Shown here: positions 18,501 through 26,411 of the stretch, piece after piece | How the letters are laid out: each line of letters opens with the position of its first letter | Numbering within the stretch: the first letter of the stretch is position 1 | Origin: Gallaecimonas sp045291545 | GTDB taxonomy: Bacteria; Pseudomonadota; Gammaproteobacteria; Enterobacterales; Gallaecimonadaceae | Assembly (NCBI RefSeq): GCF_045291545.1 | Contig: NZ_CP149514.1 | Span: 1,302,001-1,366,000 of the forward strand | DNA length: 64,000 bases | Direction: 5' to 3' | Translations under genes and position numbers: made by a program | The notes under the pieces: generated by a model | Database searches by the model: none | The model's input: only the letters and a program-made list of their open reading frames with translations | Told to the model about the DNA's origin: nothing

Positions 18501-20399
18501 ATGGCCGGTGATGTCTTTGGTAACGGCATGCTGTTGTCCAAACATATCCGTTTGCAGGCGGCATTTAACCACATGCACATCTTTATTGACCCGGATCCGG
18601 ATGCAGCCAGCAGCTACCAAGAGCGTGAGCGGCTGTTTAATCTGCCCACTTCCACCTGGGATGATTATGACAAGTCACTGATCTCTGAAGGCGGTGGTAT
18701 TTTCAGCCGTAGCCTCAAGTCCATCAAGCTAACCACGCAGATGAAAAAAATGCTGGATACCAAAAAAGCCAGCATGACGCCTAACGAGCTGATCAAAGCC
18801 ATTTTGCGCATGGAAGTGGACCTGCTGTGGAACGGCGGTATTGGTACCTACGTCAAGGCCAAAGGTGAAAGCCATGCCGAAGTCGGCGACCGTGCCAACG
18901 ACGCAGTACGTATCGATGGCCATGAACTGCAGGCTAAAGTGGTGGGCGAGGGCGGTAACCTGGGGCTGACCCAGCGTGGCCGTATCGAGTATGCCCTTAG
19001 CGGTGGCCGTATCAACACTGACTTTGTCGATAACGTCGGTGGTGTTGACTGCTCAGATAACGAAGTCAACATCAAGATCCTGCTGAACAGCCTGGTTAAT
19101 GACGGGGAGATGACCCGCAAGCAGCGTGACCAGCTGTTATACGACATGACCGACGAGGTCGCTCGCATTGTCCTTGAAGACTGCTACGAGCAAACCCACT
19201 CCATTTCTATCACCGAGCTGCTCGGTGGTGGCGCTCTGAAAGAGCAGACCCGCTTTATTCAGGAGCTGGAAAAAGCCGGTAAGCTGGACCGGGCACTGGA
19301 ATTTTTGCCATCAGAAGATGAACTGGCAGAGCGCGCCGCACAAGGCCGTGGCCTGACCCGGCCGGAGCTGTCGGTACTGGTAGCCTATGGCAAAATGGTG
19401 CTCAAAGAGCAGTTCAACGTGCCTGACATCACCGAGGATCCTTACCATTCACGGCTGTTACTGGCTAACTTCCCGGCGGTACTGCAGGAGCGTTATTACG
19501 GCGCCATGGAGAGCCACCCGCTGCGTGGCGAGATCATCGCCACACAGTTGGCCAACCGTATCACCAACGATATGGGCCTGAACTTTGTGCACCGGATGAT
19601 GGACGAAACCGGTGCCAGCGCGGTTGATATCGCCCACAGCTATGCCATGGCTGCGGCCATTCTCGACATGCGTACGCTGTGGAGTGATATTACGGCACTG
19701 GATAACCAGATTGATGCCGAAGTACAGACCCAAATGCTCTTTGAAGTACGGCGTACTATTCGGCGGGCAACCCGTTGGTTCCTGCGCCATCGCAATAAAG
19801 CCATGACCATTGAGGAAGGTATTGCCTTCTACAATGACGCCAAAGATGCCATGAAGTCGCAGTTGCTGGACTTTATGGCCGAGGACGAAGCCGAAGGCAT
19901 CCGCCAAGAAGCGATGCAGTTGGCCGAGCAAGGGGTGCCGGAAGACGTCGCCATGTCAGTAGTGCGCCTGTCTAGCATGTACTGCCTGATGGATATCGCC
20001 GAAGTGGCGGCAGCACAGTCGATGCCGGTAGCTCTGGTTGGCGATACCTACTTCAAGCTGGGTTCACGGCTGGGGCTGCACTGGTTCTTGGAGCAGATCA
20101 TCGGTCAGCCGGTCAACAACCACTGGCAGGCGCTGGCCCGTGCTTCTTACCGCGAAGAACTGGATTGGCATCAGCGGGAGCTGACGTCGGTTGTTCTGCT
20201 AGGCTGCAACGATGACCAAAGCTGCCCGGTTGAGGATATTGTCAACACTTGGCTTGAGCACCATGAAGCACTGCTGGTGCGCTGGAATCAGATGCTGGCG
20301 GAGTTCCGCTCCAGCCAGAATCATGAGTTTGCCAAGTTTTCTGTGGCGCTGCGGGAGCTGGGTATTCTCAGCCACCATTGCCAGCCAGCCAGCTTGTAA
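15549..20399 (+). CDS. gdhB: NAD-specific glutamate dehydrogenase, large type
   Basis: A 1616-residue enzyme of the large (about 180 kDa) glutamate dehydrogenase class, which oxidises L-glutamate to 2-oxoglutarate and ammonium with NAD+, usually for catabolism. The N-terminal half holds ACT-like regulatory domains. The catalytic core begins near residue 800: VARGGLRWSDRREDFRTEVL, then KNTVIVPVGAKGGFV with the substrate-binding lysine. A NAD-binding segment (VVGEGGNLGLTQRGRIEYA) follows near 1135. Length matches the family (about 1600). AAAGGGAAGG precedes the start. It stands alone between terminators. The symbol follows Pseudomonas usage. Confidence 0.95.
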   Translation: MALIDGHTSVLLENVCKLIESKVPSERASLISAFVKKVYGTMSGDDLHGRNDSDLYGAALSLWNALEEKEAGEGYIRVFNPEVGRDGWQSSHTIIEIVHDDMPFMVDSVRMALSRQGVTSHLMLHVPMAFSRDADNKVTAIKGLSERSNDDRAETVFMIEIDRQSEQSVIDALTTELREVLADVTLSVHDWQPMQARLDAVIERIETQKLPVSEEEREEVDAFLKWVNDHNFTLMGYRYYEIKPVKGDYELRPDSESSLGLMRASTKAHKRRLSALGESAWEEALSPHLLVLTKTNSKSRVHRPAYIDYIGIKRFDAKGQVVGEDRFIGLYAASVYNNSAMQIPLIRQKLQRIMEQSGFTAGSHAYKALLNILETYPRDELIQAKEDELMQVGLGVLQMQERDKTRLFIRKDVFGRYYSCMVYVTKERYNTQLRIDTQKILAQALGSSEEVEFTTYFSESALCRTHYIVRVKDTEKDINVKEIEANLIEAARSWEDKLESALLSLHGEANGKKLSRRYLQAFPRSYKEEVLPSTAAVDIAQLEAINDQHQLGMLFYRPQEFSNQRMVKLKLFHKDQPIYLSDVMPMLENMGLRIIGERPYEVRTSEGNRCWVLDFYMEHVGSNVLNLEESQHRFQDAFARIWSGDFEDDGFNKLVLGAGLTGREVVILRAYAKYMRQIGSSFSQSYIEETLIRYPLIAQMLVQLFIKRFDAKKPAAEKTLEKMIGQINDELENVSNLDDDRIIRSYVELISATLRTNYFQKHEDGTEKSYISFKMKPDMISEMPLPLPAFEIFVYSPRVEGVHLRGGKVARGGLRWSDRREDFRTEVLGLVKAQQVKNTVIVPVGAKGGFVCKKLPTSGGREAFFNEGKECYRTFIRALLDITDNIKGNEVVPPVDVIRHDDDDPYLVVAADKGTATFSDIANGIAEEYDHWLGDAFASGGSVGYDHKKMGITARGAWESVKRHFREMGIDCQSTDFTAMGVGDMAGDVFGNGMLLSKHIRLQAAFNHMHIFIDPDPDAASSYQERERLFNLPTSTWDDYDKSLISEGGGIFSRSLKSIKLTTQMKKMLDTKKASMTPNELIKAILRMEVDLLWNGGIGTYVKAKGESHAEVGDRANDAVRIDGHELQAKVVGEGGNLGLTQRGRIEYALSGGRINTDFVDNVGGVDCSDNEVNIKILLNSLVNDGEMTRKQRDQLLYDMTDEVARIVLEDCYEQTHSISITELLGGGALKEQTRFIQELEKAGKLDRALEFLPSEDELAERAAQGRGLTRPELSVLVAYGKMVLKEQFNVPDITEDPYHSRLLLANFPAVLQERYYGAMESHPLRGEIIATQLANRITNDMGLNFVHRMMDETGASAVDIAHSYAMAAAILDMRTLWSDITALDNQIDAEVQTQMLFEVRRTIRRATRWFLRHRNKAMTIEEGIAFYNDAKDAMKSQLLDFMAEDEAEGIRQEAMQLAEQGVPEDVAMSVVRLSSMYCLMDIAEVAAAQSMPVALVGDTYFKLGSRLGLHWFLEQIIGQPVNNHWQALARASYREELDWHQRELTSVVLLGCNDDQSCPVEDIVNTWLEHHEALLVRWNQMLAEFRSSQNHEFAKFSVALRELGILSHHCQPASL

Positions 20400-20412
20400 T
20401 TATCGGTATAAT

Positions 20413-20445
20413 CAAAAACCTCGGCCCGGTGCCGAGGTTTTTTTT
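20413..20445 (+). terminator. Terminator between gdh and pyrD
   Basis: AAAAACCTCGGC and GCCGAGGTTTTTTTT form the stem around CCGGT. The T-run ends 10 bases before the pyrD start, so the GGAGG of pyrD is directly adjacent. Confidence 0.92.
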
Positions 20446-20456
20446 GGAGGATTACC

Positions 20457-21467
20457 ATGTATGCCCTGCTAAAACCCCTGTTGTTCGCCCTGGATCCGGA
20501 AAAGGCCCATGATCTGAGCCTCAAGCAGCTGGCCTGGTTGGCCAAAAGCCCGTTAAAAGGACTGATCCGCCAGCAGGTCGCCGAAAAGCCGGTGCAGTTG
20601 ATGGGGTTAACATTCGCCAATCCACTCGGTTTGGCGGCCGGTCTGGATAAAAATGGCGCCTGTATTGATGCTTTTGCCGCCATGGGCTTCGGTTTTATTG
20701 AAGTCGGTACTGTCACCCCCCGGCCGCAGCCCGGTAACCCCAAGCCCAGACTGTTCCGCTTGCCTGAAGCCCAGGCCATCATCAACCGCATGGGCTTTAA
20801 CAACCAAGGGGTTGAGCAACTGGTGCGCAATGTTGCAGAAGCTGATTATCAAGGCATTCTGGGCATCAACATTGGCAAGAACAAGGATACGCCGGTCGAG
20901 CAGGGCACGGCTGATTACCTGTATTGCCTGGAGCGGGTCTATGCACAGGCGTCCTATGTGACGGTGAATATCTCTTCGCCAAACACCCCGGGGCTGCGCA
21001 GCATGCAGTACGGAGCCGCATTTGATGAGCTGCTCGGCGCCATCAAACAGCGCCAGCAACAACTGGCTGACCAGCACGGCCGCTACGTCCCCATAGTGGT
21101 GAAAATTGCCCCGGATATGAGCAGTGAAGAGCTGAGCTCCGTGGCTGACTGTCTACGCCGTCATCATATGGATGGGGTCATTGCAACCAACACCACATTA
21201 TCCCGCGAAGGAGTCAGTGCGTTACCACACGGTAATGAAGCGGGCGGTTTGTCAGGGCGACCAGTACGGCAAAAAAGTACCGACACTGTGCGCCAACTCA
21301 AAACCTTGCTGGCAGGCGAGCTGCCGATCATCGGTGTTGGTGGCATCGACTCGCTGGCCAGTGCCCAGGAAAAACGGGATGCCGGCGCCGATCTTTTACA
21401 GATCTACAGTGGCTTTATTTACCAGGGGCCGGCGCTGATCAAGGCGATCGTTGACGGGATCAAATGA
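20457..21467 (+). CDS. pyrD: Dihydroorotate dehydrogenase (quinone), class 2
   Basis: A 336-residue membrane-associated flavoenzyme that oxidises dihydroorotate to orotate with quinone in pyrimidine synthesis. Class 2 is indicated by the N-terminal amphipathic helical extension (MYALLKPLLFALDPEKAHDL) before the barrel. Core motifs are GLAAGLDKNG, VEVGTVTP-like IEVGTVTPRPQPGNPKPR, NRMGFNNQG, the catalytic-serine region VNISSPNTPGLR and the FMN-phosphate motif GVGGIDS. Length equals the E. coli enzyme. It is followed by zapC as in enterobacteria. Confidence 0.97.
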   Translation: MYALLKPLLFALDPEKAHDLSLKQLAWLAKSPLKGLIRQQVAEKPVQLMGLTFANPLGLAAGLDKNGACIDAFAAMGFGFIEVGTVTPRPQPGNPKPRLFRLPEAQAIINRMGFNNQGVEQLVRNVAEADYQGILGINIGKNKDTPVEQGTADYLYCLERVYAQASYVTVNISSPNTPGLRSMQYGAAFDELLGAIKQRQQQLADQHGRYVPIVVKIAPDMSSEELSSVADCLRRHHMDGVIATNTTLSREGVSALPHGNEAGGLSGRPVRQKSTDTVRQLKTLLAGELPIIGVGGIDSLASAQEKRDAGADLLQIYSGFIYQGPALIKAIVDGIK

Positions 21468-21557
21468 TCCCTTAACAGATCGCCTTGATTTTATAAAAAC
21501 CTTTAAATTTCAGGATCATGCTGTATACTTTTTGACAGGTATCAAGGAGTAGGCAGC

Positions 21558-22100
21558 ATGATTTTGGAACCAGCCCGCCACTGGGCCTGGCATTACGACA
21601 GCAAACAAGACCGGCTGGTCACCGACTTGGGTGAGCAGTGGCTGTTTGTGACGCCGTACAGTTCCAAATGGCTTATTCCCGATGCCCGTCAGGGCGGTTG
21701 CTTTGACTTGGATGATGCTGCGTTTTACCAGCAGGTTCTTGACCATGTCCGTGTTTTTGCGCAGCTCAGTGATGCTGCCTGTGTACAAATTGCTCTTAAT
21801 GCCTGTGCTATTCGCCGTTTCGCCAAGCCAACCATGCCAAAAAGCTGGTTTTTTGCTGAAAACCCTCAAGGGGAGCAAAACAGTGGGGCCCTGGTTTCAC
21901 TGCAAACGGCTTTTGGCCGCGGCCAGTGTCTGGTTATTGAATGCCAGGACAACAGCAGCCTGTGTATGCTGATTGACGAGCCCCTGGCCCTGTCAGACAG
22001 CCAGACCCTGCATTCCTTCCAGATGGTCAAGGTGATGAATAACCGCCTTTGGCCCAGCAAATGGCAGCCTGACCAAGCCATACTGCGTCAGGTCAGCTAA
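21558..22100 (+). CDS. zapC: Cell division protein ZapC
   Basis: A 180-residue protein that resembles ZapC in length, start pattern (ARHWAWHYDSKQDRLVTDLG) and position directly after pyrD. ZapC is a cytoplasmic FtsZ-ring associated protein that promotes lateral association of FtsZ filaments. Other conserved-looking parts are SSKWLIPDARQGGCFDLDDA and MVKVMNNRLWP near the C-terminus. It has a good ribosome-binding site (CAAGGAG). The divergence from E. coli is large, so the call leans partly on gene order. Confidence 0.8.
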   Translation: MILEPARHWAWHYDSKQDRLVTDLGEQWLFVTPYSSKWLIPDARQGGCFDLDDAAFYQQVLDHVRVFAQLSDAACVQIALNACAIRRFAKPTMPKSWFFAENPQGEQNSGALVSLQTAFGRGQCLVIECQDNSSLCMLIDEPLALSDSQTLHSFQMVKVMNNRLWPSKWQPDQAILRQVS

Positions 22101-22162
22101 GTCTTTGAGGTGAACTGGCCGTTACCGCTATAATCGGCGGCCTATTCGGTCAGGAATCTCCC

Positions 22163-24280
22163 ATGTCTCAACTTTTTATTACGTGTGCGCCGGCTATGGA
22201 AACACTGCTGGTGGACGAGCTGGCTGCGTTGGATATTACGGCCAAAGCCGGCCGTGGTGGAGTACGGGCAGAAGCCACGCTCGCCAACGCTTATCGCATC
22301 TGCTTATGGTCGCGTTTGGCCAGTCGGGTGCTGTGGCCACTGACCGAAGGCCCGGCTCAGGACGCTGACAGTATCTATGAGCTGGCCAGCACCGTACTCT
22401 GGCCCACCCTGTTTGATGTTAACTGCCGTATTGCTGTCGATTTTACCGGCAGCAACCAGGCCATTCGGCATAGCCAGTTTGGTGCCATGAAGGTCAAAGA
22501 TGCGGTGGTGGATGTGTTTCGCGAAGAGCGAGGGCGCCGCCCGGAAGTGGATGTCAAAGAGCCAGACATTCGCATTCACGCTCACCTTAGCCGCCAGGGG
22601 TTGGCCCTCTATCTGGACTTGGCGGGTAAACCACTGCATCAGCGCGGCTACCGTACTGGTACCGGTGAGGCGCCGTTAAAAGAGTCCTTGGCCGCCGCTA
22701 TTTTGTACAAGATGGGCTGGCACAAAGATGACAGCCTGAGCTATCTTCTGGACCCGATGTGTGGCTCCGGCACCCTGGTCATTGAAGCGGCATTGATGCG
22801 TGGCCATAGAGCCCCGGGGCTTAAACGGCAGTTTGCTTTTGAGCACTGGCTTGGCCATGACAGCAAGCTCTGGACCGCCATGCTCAAAGAGGCCATTGAG
22901 CAAGCCAAGCCCATATCTGCTCACTTTTTTGGTTATGACAGTGATCACCGGGTTATCGAAAAGGCGCGCCGTAATGCTAAAGCCGCCGGTGTAGGGCGGG
23001 CTATTACCTTTGCCCAGCAGAGTCTTGAGGACTTGGCTGATAAGCCGGGTGAGCGTGGCCTGCTGGTTACCAACCCCCCTTACGGTGAACGCTTGGGTGA
23101 CCTGGCGGAAGTACTGTACCTTTACCGTTTGATTGGTGTAAAGGCTCGTATTTTCATGGGTTGGAAGATGGGTGTTTACACTGGGAGTCCGGAGAGCCTG
23201 CGTCAACTGAAGCTGGTCAAACAACAGCAGTGGCCCCTGAACAATGGCGCCATTGAATGTGTGCTGGCCAGTTATGAAATCAATGAACAGCAGGGTGAAG
23301 GAAAAGGACTGGAGCTCAGCGAGTCAGTTGTCAGTGGCCCGGTTGAAGCCTTTGCTAACCGATTGAAGAAAAATCAGCAGAAACTGGCCAAGTGGGCGCG
23401 CCGAGAAGGCATTGAGGCGTATCGTTTATATGATGCCGATTTGCCGGAATATAACGCTGCCATTGACCGCTATGGCGATTATCTGGTGATCCAGGAATAT
23501 GCGGCACCCAAGGAAATAGAGCCACAAAAAGCCGCTCGCCGATTACAGGACATGATTGTGGCCAGTGCCGCGGTAACCGGTGTGGATGCAGGGCAGATCG
23601 CAGTTAAAACCCGCAGCCGGCAAAGTGGCAGTAATCAGTATCAAAAACTGGAAGCACGCCAGGAATATTTCTGGGTGCAAGAGTATGGCGCCCAGTTTCG
23701 GGTCAATCTCTATGATTACCTGGATAGCGGCCTGTTCTTAGACCACCGGTTGACCCGTAAACACCTGGGGCAGCTGGCCGCTGGTAAGCGCTTTTTGAAT
23801 CTGTTTTGCTACACCGGCAGCGCCACAGTACATGCTGCCAAAGGCGGCGCTGTTAGCACAACGTCCGTTGATATGTCCCGAACCTACATTGAGTGGGCGG
23901 AACGTAACCTCTATAAAAATGGCTTTTCCGGCAACAGTCACCGTTTCATCCAGGCCAATTGCCTGGAATGGCTGGCGCAGTGTGAAGAACGTTTTGATTT
24001 GGTGTTTGTAGACCCACCGACCTTTTCCAACTCCAAACGTATGGAAGACAGCTTTGATGTGCAACGTGATCACCTGGCGTTGTTACAAGCCATCCGTCGG
24101 GTGTTGTTGCCAGGCGCCAAGGTACTTTTTTCCAACAATAAACGGCACTTCAAGCTGGATAACGAGGGAGTGGCAGCGCTGGGTTTCAACATTACTGACA
24201 TCAGTGCTCAAACCTTGCCAGAGGATTACAAGCGCAACCCGCATATCCACGTTTGCTTTGAACTGGATCTCCAGCCATGA
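22163..24280 (+). CDS. rlmL: Bifunctional 23S rRNA methyltransferase RlmKL
   Basis: A 705-residue fusion that methylates 23S rRNA at G2445 (N2, RlmL half) and G2069 (N7, RlmK half). The N-terminal half has a THUMP domain (about 40-155), then a Rossmann methyltransferase with DPMCGSGTLVIEAAL and the NPPY motif (LVTNPPYGERLGD near 310). The C-terminal half has a PUA-like segment and a second methyltransferase with FLNLFCYTGSATVHAAKGGA and VFVDPPTFSNSKRM. Length matches E. coli (702). The stop overlaps the start of the next small gene by 4 bases. Confidence 0.97.
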   Translation: MSQLFITCAPAMETLLVDELAALDITAKAGRGGVRAEATLANAYRICLWSRLASRVLWPLTEGPAQDADSIYELASTVLWPTLFDVNCRIAVDFTGSNQAIRHSQFGAMKVKDAVVDVFREERGRRPEVDVKEPDIRIHAHLSRQGLALYLDLAGKPLHQRGYRTGTGEAPLKESLAAAILYKMGWHKDDSLSYLLDPMCGSGTLVIEAALMRGHRAPGLKRQFAFEHWLGHDSKLWTAMLKEAIEQAKPISAHFFGYDSDHRVIEKARRNAKAAGVGRAITFAQQSLEDLADKPGERGLLVTNPPYGERLGDLAEVLYLYRLIGVKARIFMGWKMGVYTGSPESLRQLKLVKQQQWPLNNGAIECVLASYEINEQQGEGKGLELSESVVSGPVEAFANRLKKNQQKLAKWARREGIEAYRLYDADLPEYNAAIDRYGDYLVIQEYAAPKEIEPQKAARRLQDMIVASAAVTGVDAGQIAVKTRSRQSGSNQYQKLEARQEYFWVQEYGAQFRVNLYDYLDSGLFLDHRLTRKHLGQLAAGKRFLNLFCYTGSATVHAAKGGAVSTTSVDMSRTYIEWAERNLYKNGFSGNSHRFIQANCLEWLAQCEERFDLVFVDPPTFSNSKRMEDSFDVQRDHLALLQAIRRVLLPGAKVLFSNNKRHFKLDNEGVAALGFNITDISAQTLPEDYKRNPHIHVCFELDLQP

Positions 24281-24498
24281 GGTTATATTCCACCGACGGC
24301 TGCCATCTCTGTGAACAGGCGACAGCGTTATGCCGACGCTTGAATATTACCGTGACAGTGGTGGATATCATGGACAATACGCAGTGGCAGCAGCGTTATG
24401 GCTGCCATATCCCGGTACTGGCTGACGAGCAGGGGCGGGAACTGTATTGGCCTTTTAATGAACAACAGCTCAAGGATTTTGTATGGCCGCAGTGCTGA
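24277..24498 (+). CDS. Glutaredoxin family protein (DUF836-like)
   Basis: A 73-residue thioredoxin-fold protein with an N-terminal redox motif CHLC (STDGCHLCEQA, cysteines at about 9 and 12), a central strand VTVVDI and the cis-proline CHIPVL. Such short glutaredoxin-like proteins sit between rlmKL and uup in Shewanella and Vibrio relatives. The start overlaps the rlmKL stop (ATGA) and its end overlaps the uup start by 16 bases, so the three genes are translationally coupled. Its partner is unknown. Confidence 0.85.
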   Translation: MRLYSTDGCHLCEQATALCRRLNITVTVVDIMDNTQWQQRYGCHIPVLADEQGRELYWPFNEQQLKDFVWPQC

Positions 24499-26384
24499 CC
24501 CTAAGCAATGGCTATTTGTCCTTTTCGGATGCGCCACTGCTTGATAGTACGGGCTTCAGTCTCAATGAAGGTGAGCGCTTGTGTCTGGTTGGGCGCAATG
24601 GCACCGGCAAATCGACCCTGATGAAAATCATCAGTGGTGATATGGGCCTGGATGATGGCACCTTGCAGTTCCATCAAGATCGCAGTGTTGCCCGCTTGTC
24701 TCAGGACCCACCTCCCCGAGCGGGCATGACAGCTTATGCCTATGTGGCCGAAGCGCTGGCAGAGCAAGGTGCGCTGATCACGGCTTACCATCAGGTTTCT
24801 CACCAGCTTGCCCAGCAACCCGATGACAAAGCCGCCCTGCAGCAGCTGGCCAGCTTGCAATCACAACTGGATGCGAGTGATGGCTGGCAGCTGGAAACCC
24901 AGGTGCAAAGAGCTTTGACCACCGTCTCGCTGACCGGCGATGAAAACCTGGCGGAGCTCTCTGGCGGCTGGTTGCGGCGCGTGGCTCTGGCCCGGGCGCT
25001 AGTGAGTGAGCCAACGGTTTTATTGCTGGATGAACCCACCAACCATCTGGATATTGAGTCGATTCAGTGGCTGGAGCAGTTTTGTAAGAACTTCTCAGGG
25101 GCCATTTTATTTATCAGCCACGACCGCCAGTTTATTCGCCAGGTGGCAACCGGGATCCTCGATTTGGACCGTGGCCAGCTGACCCGCTATGACCTGAGTT
25201 ATGACCAGTACCTCAGCGCCAAGGCCGATGATTTGCGCATAGAAGCAGAGCAACAGGCACTGTTTGATAAGAAGCTGGCGCAGGAAGAAGCCTGGATCCG
25301 TCAGGGCATTAAAGCCCGGCGCACCCGTAATGAAGGCCGGGTCAGGGCGCTCAAAGCCCTGCGCCAGGAACATGCTGAACGGCGCTCGGTGATCGGTAAG
25401 GCCAGGGGCCAGGTTGAAGAAGCTGAACGTTCAGGCAAGCTGGTGTTTGATGTACAGCACCTGGGTATTCGCTATCAGGATGAAGCGCTGGTGGATGATT
25501 TGACCATGGTGGTGCAGCGAGGCGATCGCCTGGCGCTGGTTGGCCCTAATGGCTGTGGCAAAACGACCCTGATCAAAACCCTGCTGGGAGATTTGCCTGC
25601 CGATAGTGGCCAGGTTCGCCAGGGCACCAACCTGGAAGTGGCCTATTTTGATCAGCATCGGGCGGTACTTAACCCCGAACTTTCAGCTGCAGAGCAGGTG
25701 GCCGACGGAAAACAGGAAGTGCTCTCTGGTGGCCGTAGTCGCCACGTGCTGGGCTACCTGCAGGATTTCCTGTTTACCCCCGCCCGAGCCCGGGTGCCGG
25801 TAAAAGTGCTGTCTGGCGGTGAGCGTAACCGGCTGTTACTGGCAAAACTCTTTGCGCGGCCATCTAACCTGCTGGTTCTTGACGAGCCTACCAACGATCT
25901 GGATATTGAAACCCTTGAATTGCTGGAAGAACTGCTGGGCGACTATCAGGGGACATTATTGCTGGTCAGTCACGATCGGGCCTTTATTGACGAGTGTGTC
26001 ACCAGTACCCTGTGGTTTGAAGGTAACGGTAAAGTCAGCGTGCATGCCGGTGGTTATAGTGATGCCGCCCTGGCGCTGGCCCGGCAACAAAAGCCAGAAC
26101 AAAAACCGGCGCTAACCAGCAATACAACAGCGGCGACTAAAAGTAAGCCGAAAGCAAAAGCGGCCAAGCTCAGTTACAAGGATCAGCGCGAATTGGAGGC
26201 CCTGCCTCAGCGCATTGAACAACTGGAAGCACAAGTGGTCGAAGTGCAGGATCAAATCAATGCGGCTGACTTTTTCAGCCGCCCCGTCAGCGACACGCAG
26301 CCGATCCTTGATCAGCTTGCCGAGCTGGAGCAGGCCCTGGAAACGGCCTTTGCCCGGTGGGAAACGTTGGACGCTCAACAATAA
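24483..26384 (+). CDS. uup: ABC-F ATPase Uup
   Basis: A 633-residue cytoplasmic ABC-F protein with two nucleotide-binding domains and no membrane segments. The first domain has Walker A GRNGTGKST (about 38-46), signature LSGGWLRRVALARAL and Walker B VLLLDEPTNHLD. The second has GPNGCGKTT, LSGGERNRLLLAKLF and LLVLDEPTNDLD. A charged linker joins them, and a C-terminal coiled-coil domain (about 565-630) is the Uup hallmark. Uup acts on ribosomes or on branched DNA intermediates and affects precise excision of transposons. Confidence 0.95.
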   Translation: MAAVLTLSNGYLSFSDAPLLDSTGFSLNEGERLCLVGRNGTGKSTLMKIISGDMGLDDGTLQFHQDRSVARLSQDPPPRAGMTAYAYVAEALAEQGALITAYHQVSHQLAQQPDDKAALQQLASLQSQLDASDGWQLETQVQRALTTVSLTGDENLAELSGGWLRRVALARALVSEPTVLLLDEPTNHLDIESIQWLEQFCKNFSGAILFISHDRQFIRQVATGILDLDRGQLTRYDLSYDQYLSAKADDLRIEAEQQALFDKKLAQEEAWIRQGIKARRTRNEGRVRALKALRQEHAERRSVIGKARGQVEEAERSGKLVFDVQHLGIRYQDEALVDDLTMVVQRGDRLALVGPNGCGKTTLIKTLLGDLPADSGQVRQGTNLEVAYFDQHRAVLNPELSAAEQVADGKQEVLSGGRSRHVLGYLQDFLFTPARARVPVKVLSGGERNRLLLAKLFARPSNLLVLDEPTNDLDIETLELLEELLGDYQGTLLLVSHDRAFIDECVTSTLWFEGNGKVSVHAGGYSDAALALARQQKPEQKPALTSNTTAATKSKPKAKAAKLSYKDQRELEALPQRIEQLEAQVVEVQDQINAADFFSRPVSDTQPILDQLAELEQALETAFARWETLDAQQ

Positions 26385-26411
26385 AGAGTCTCGTGCAGGA
26401 AAACAGATTTC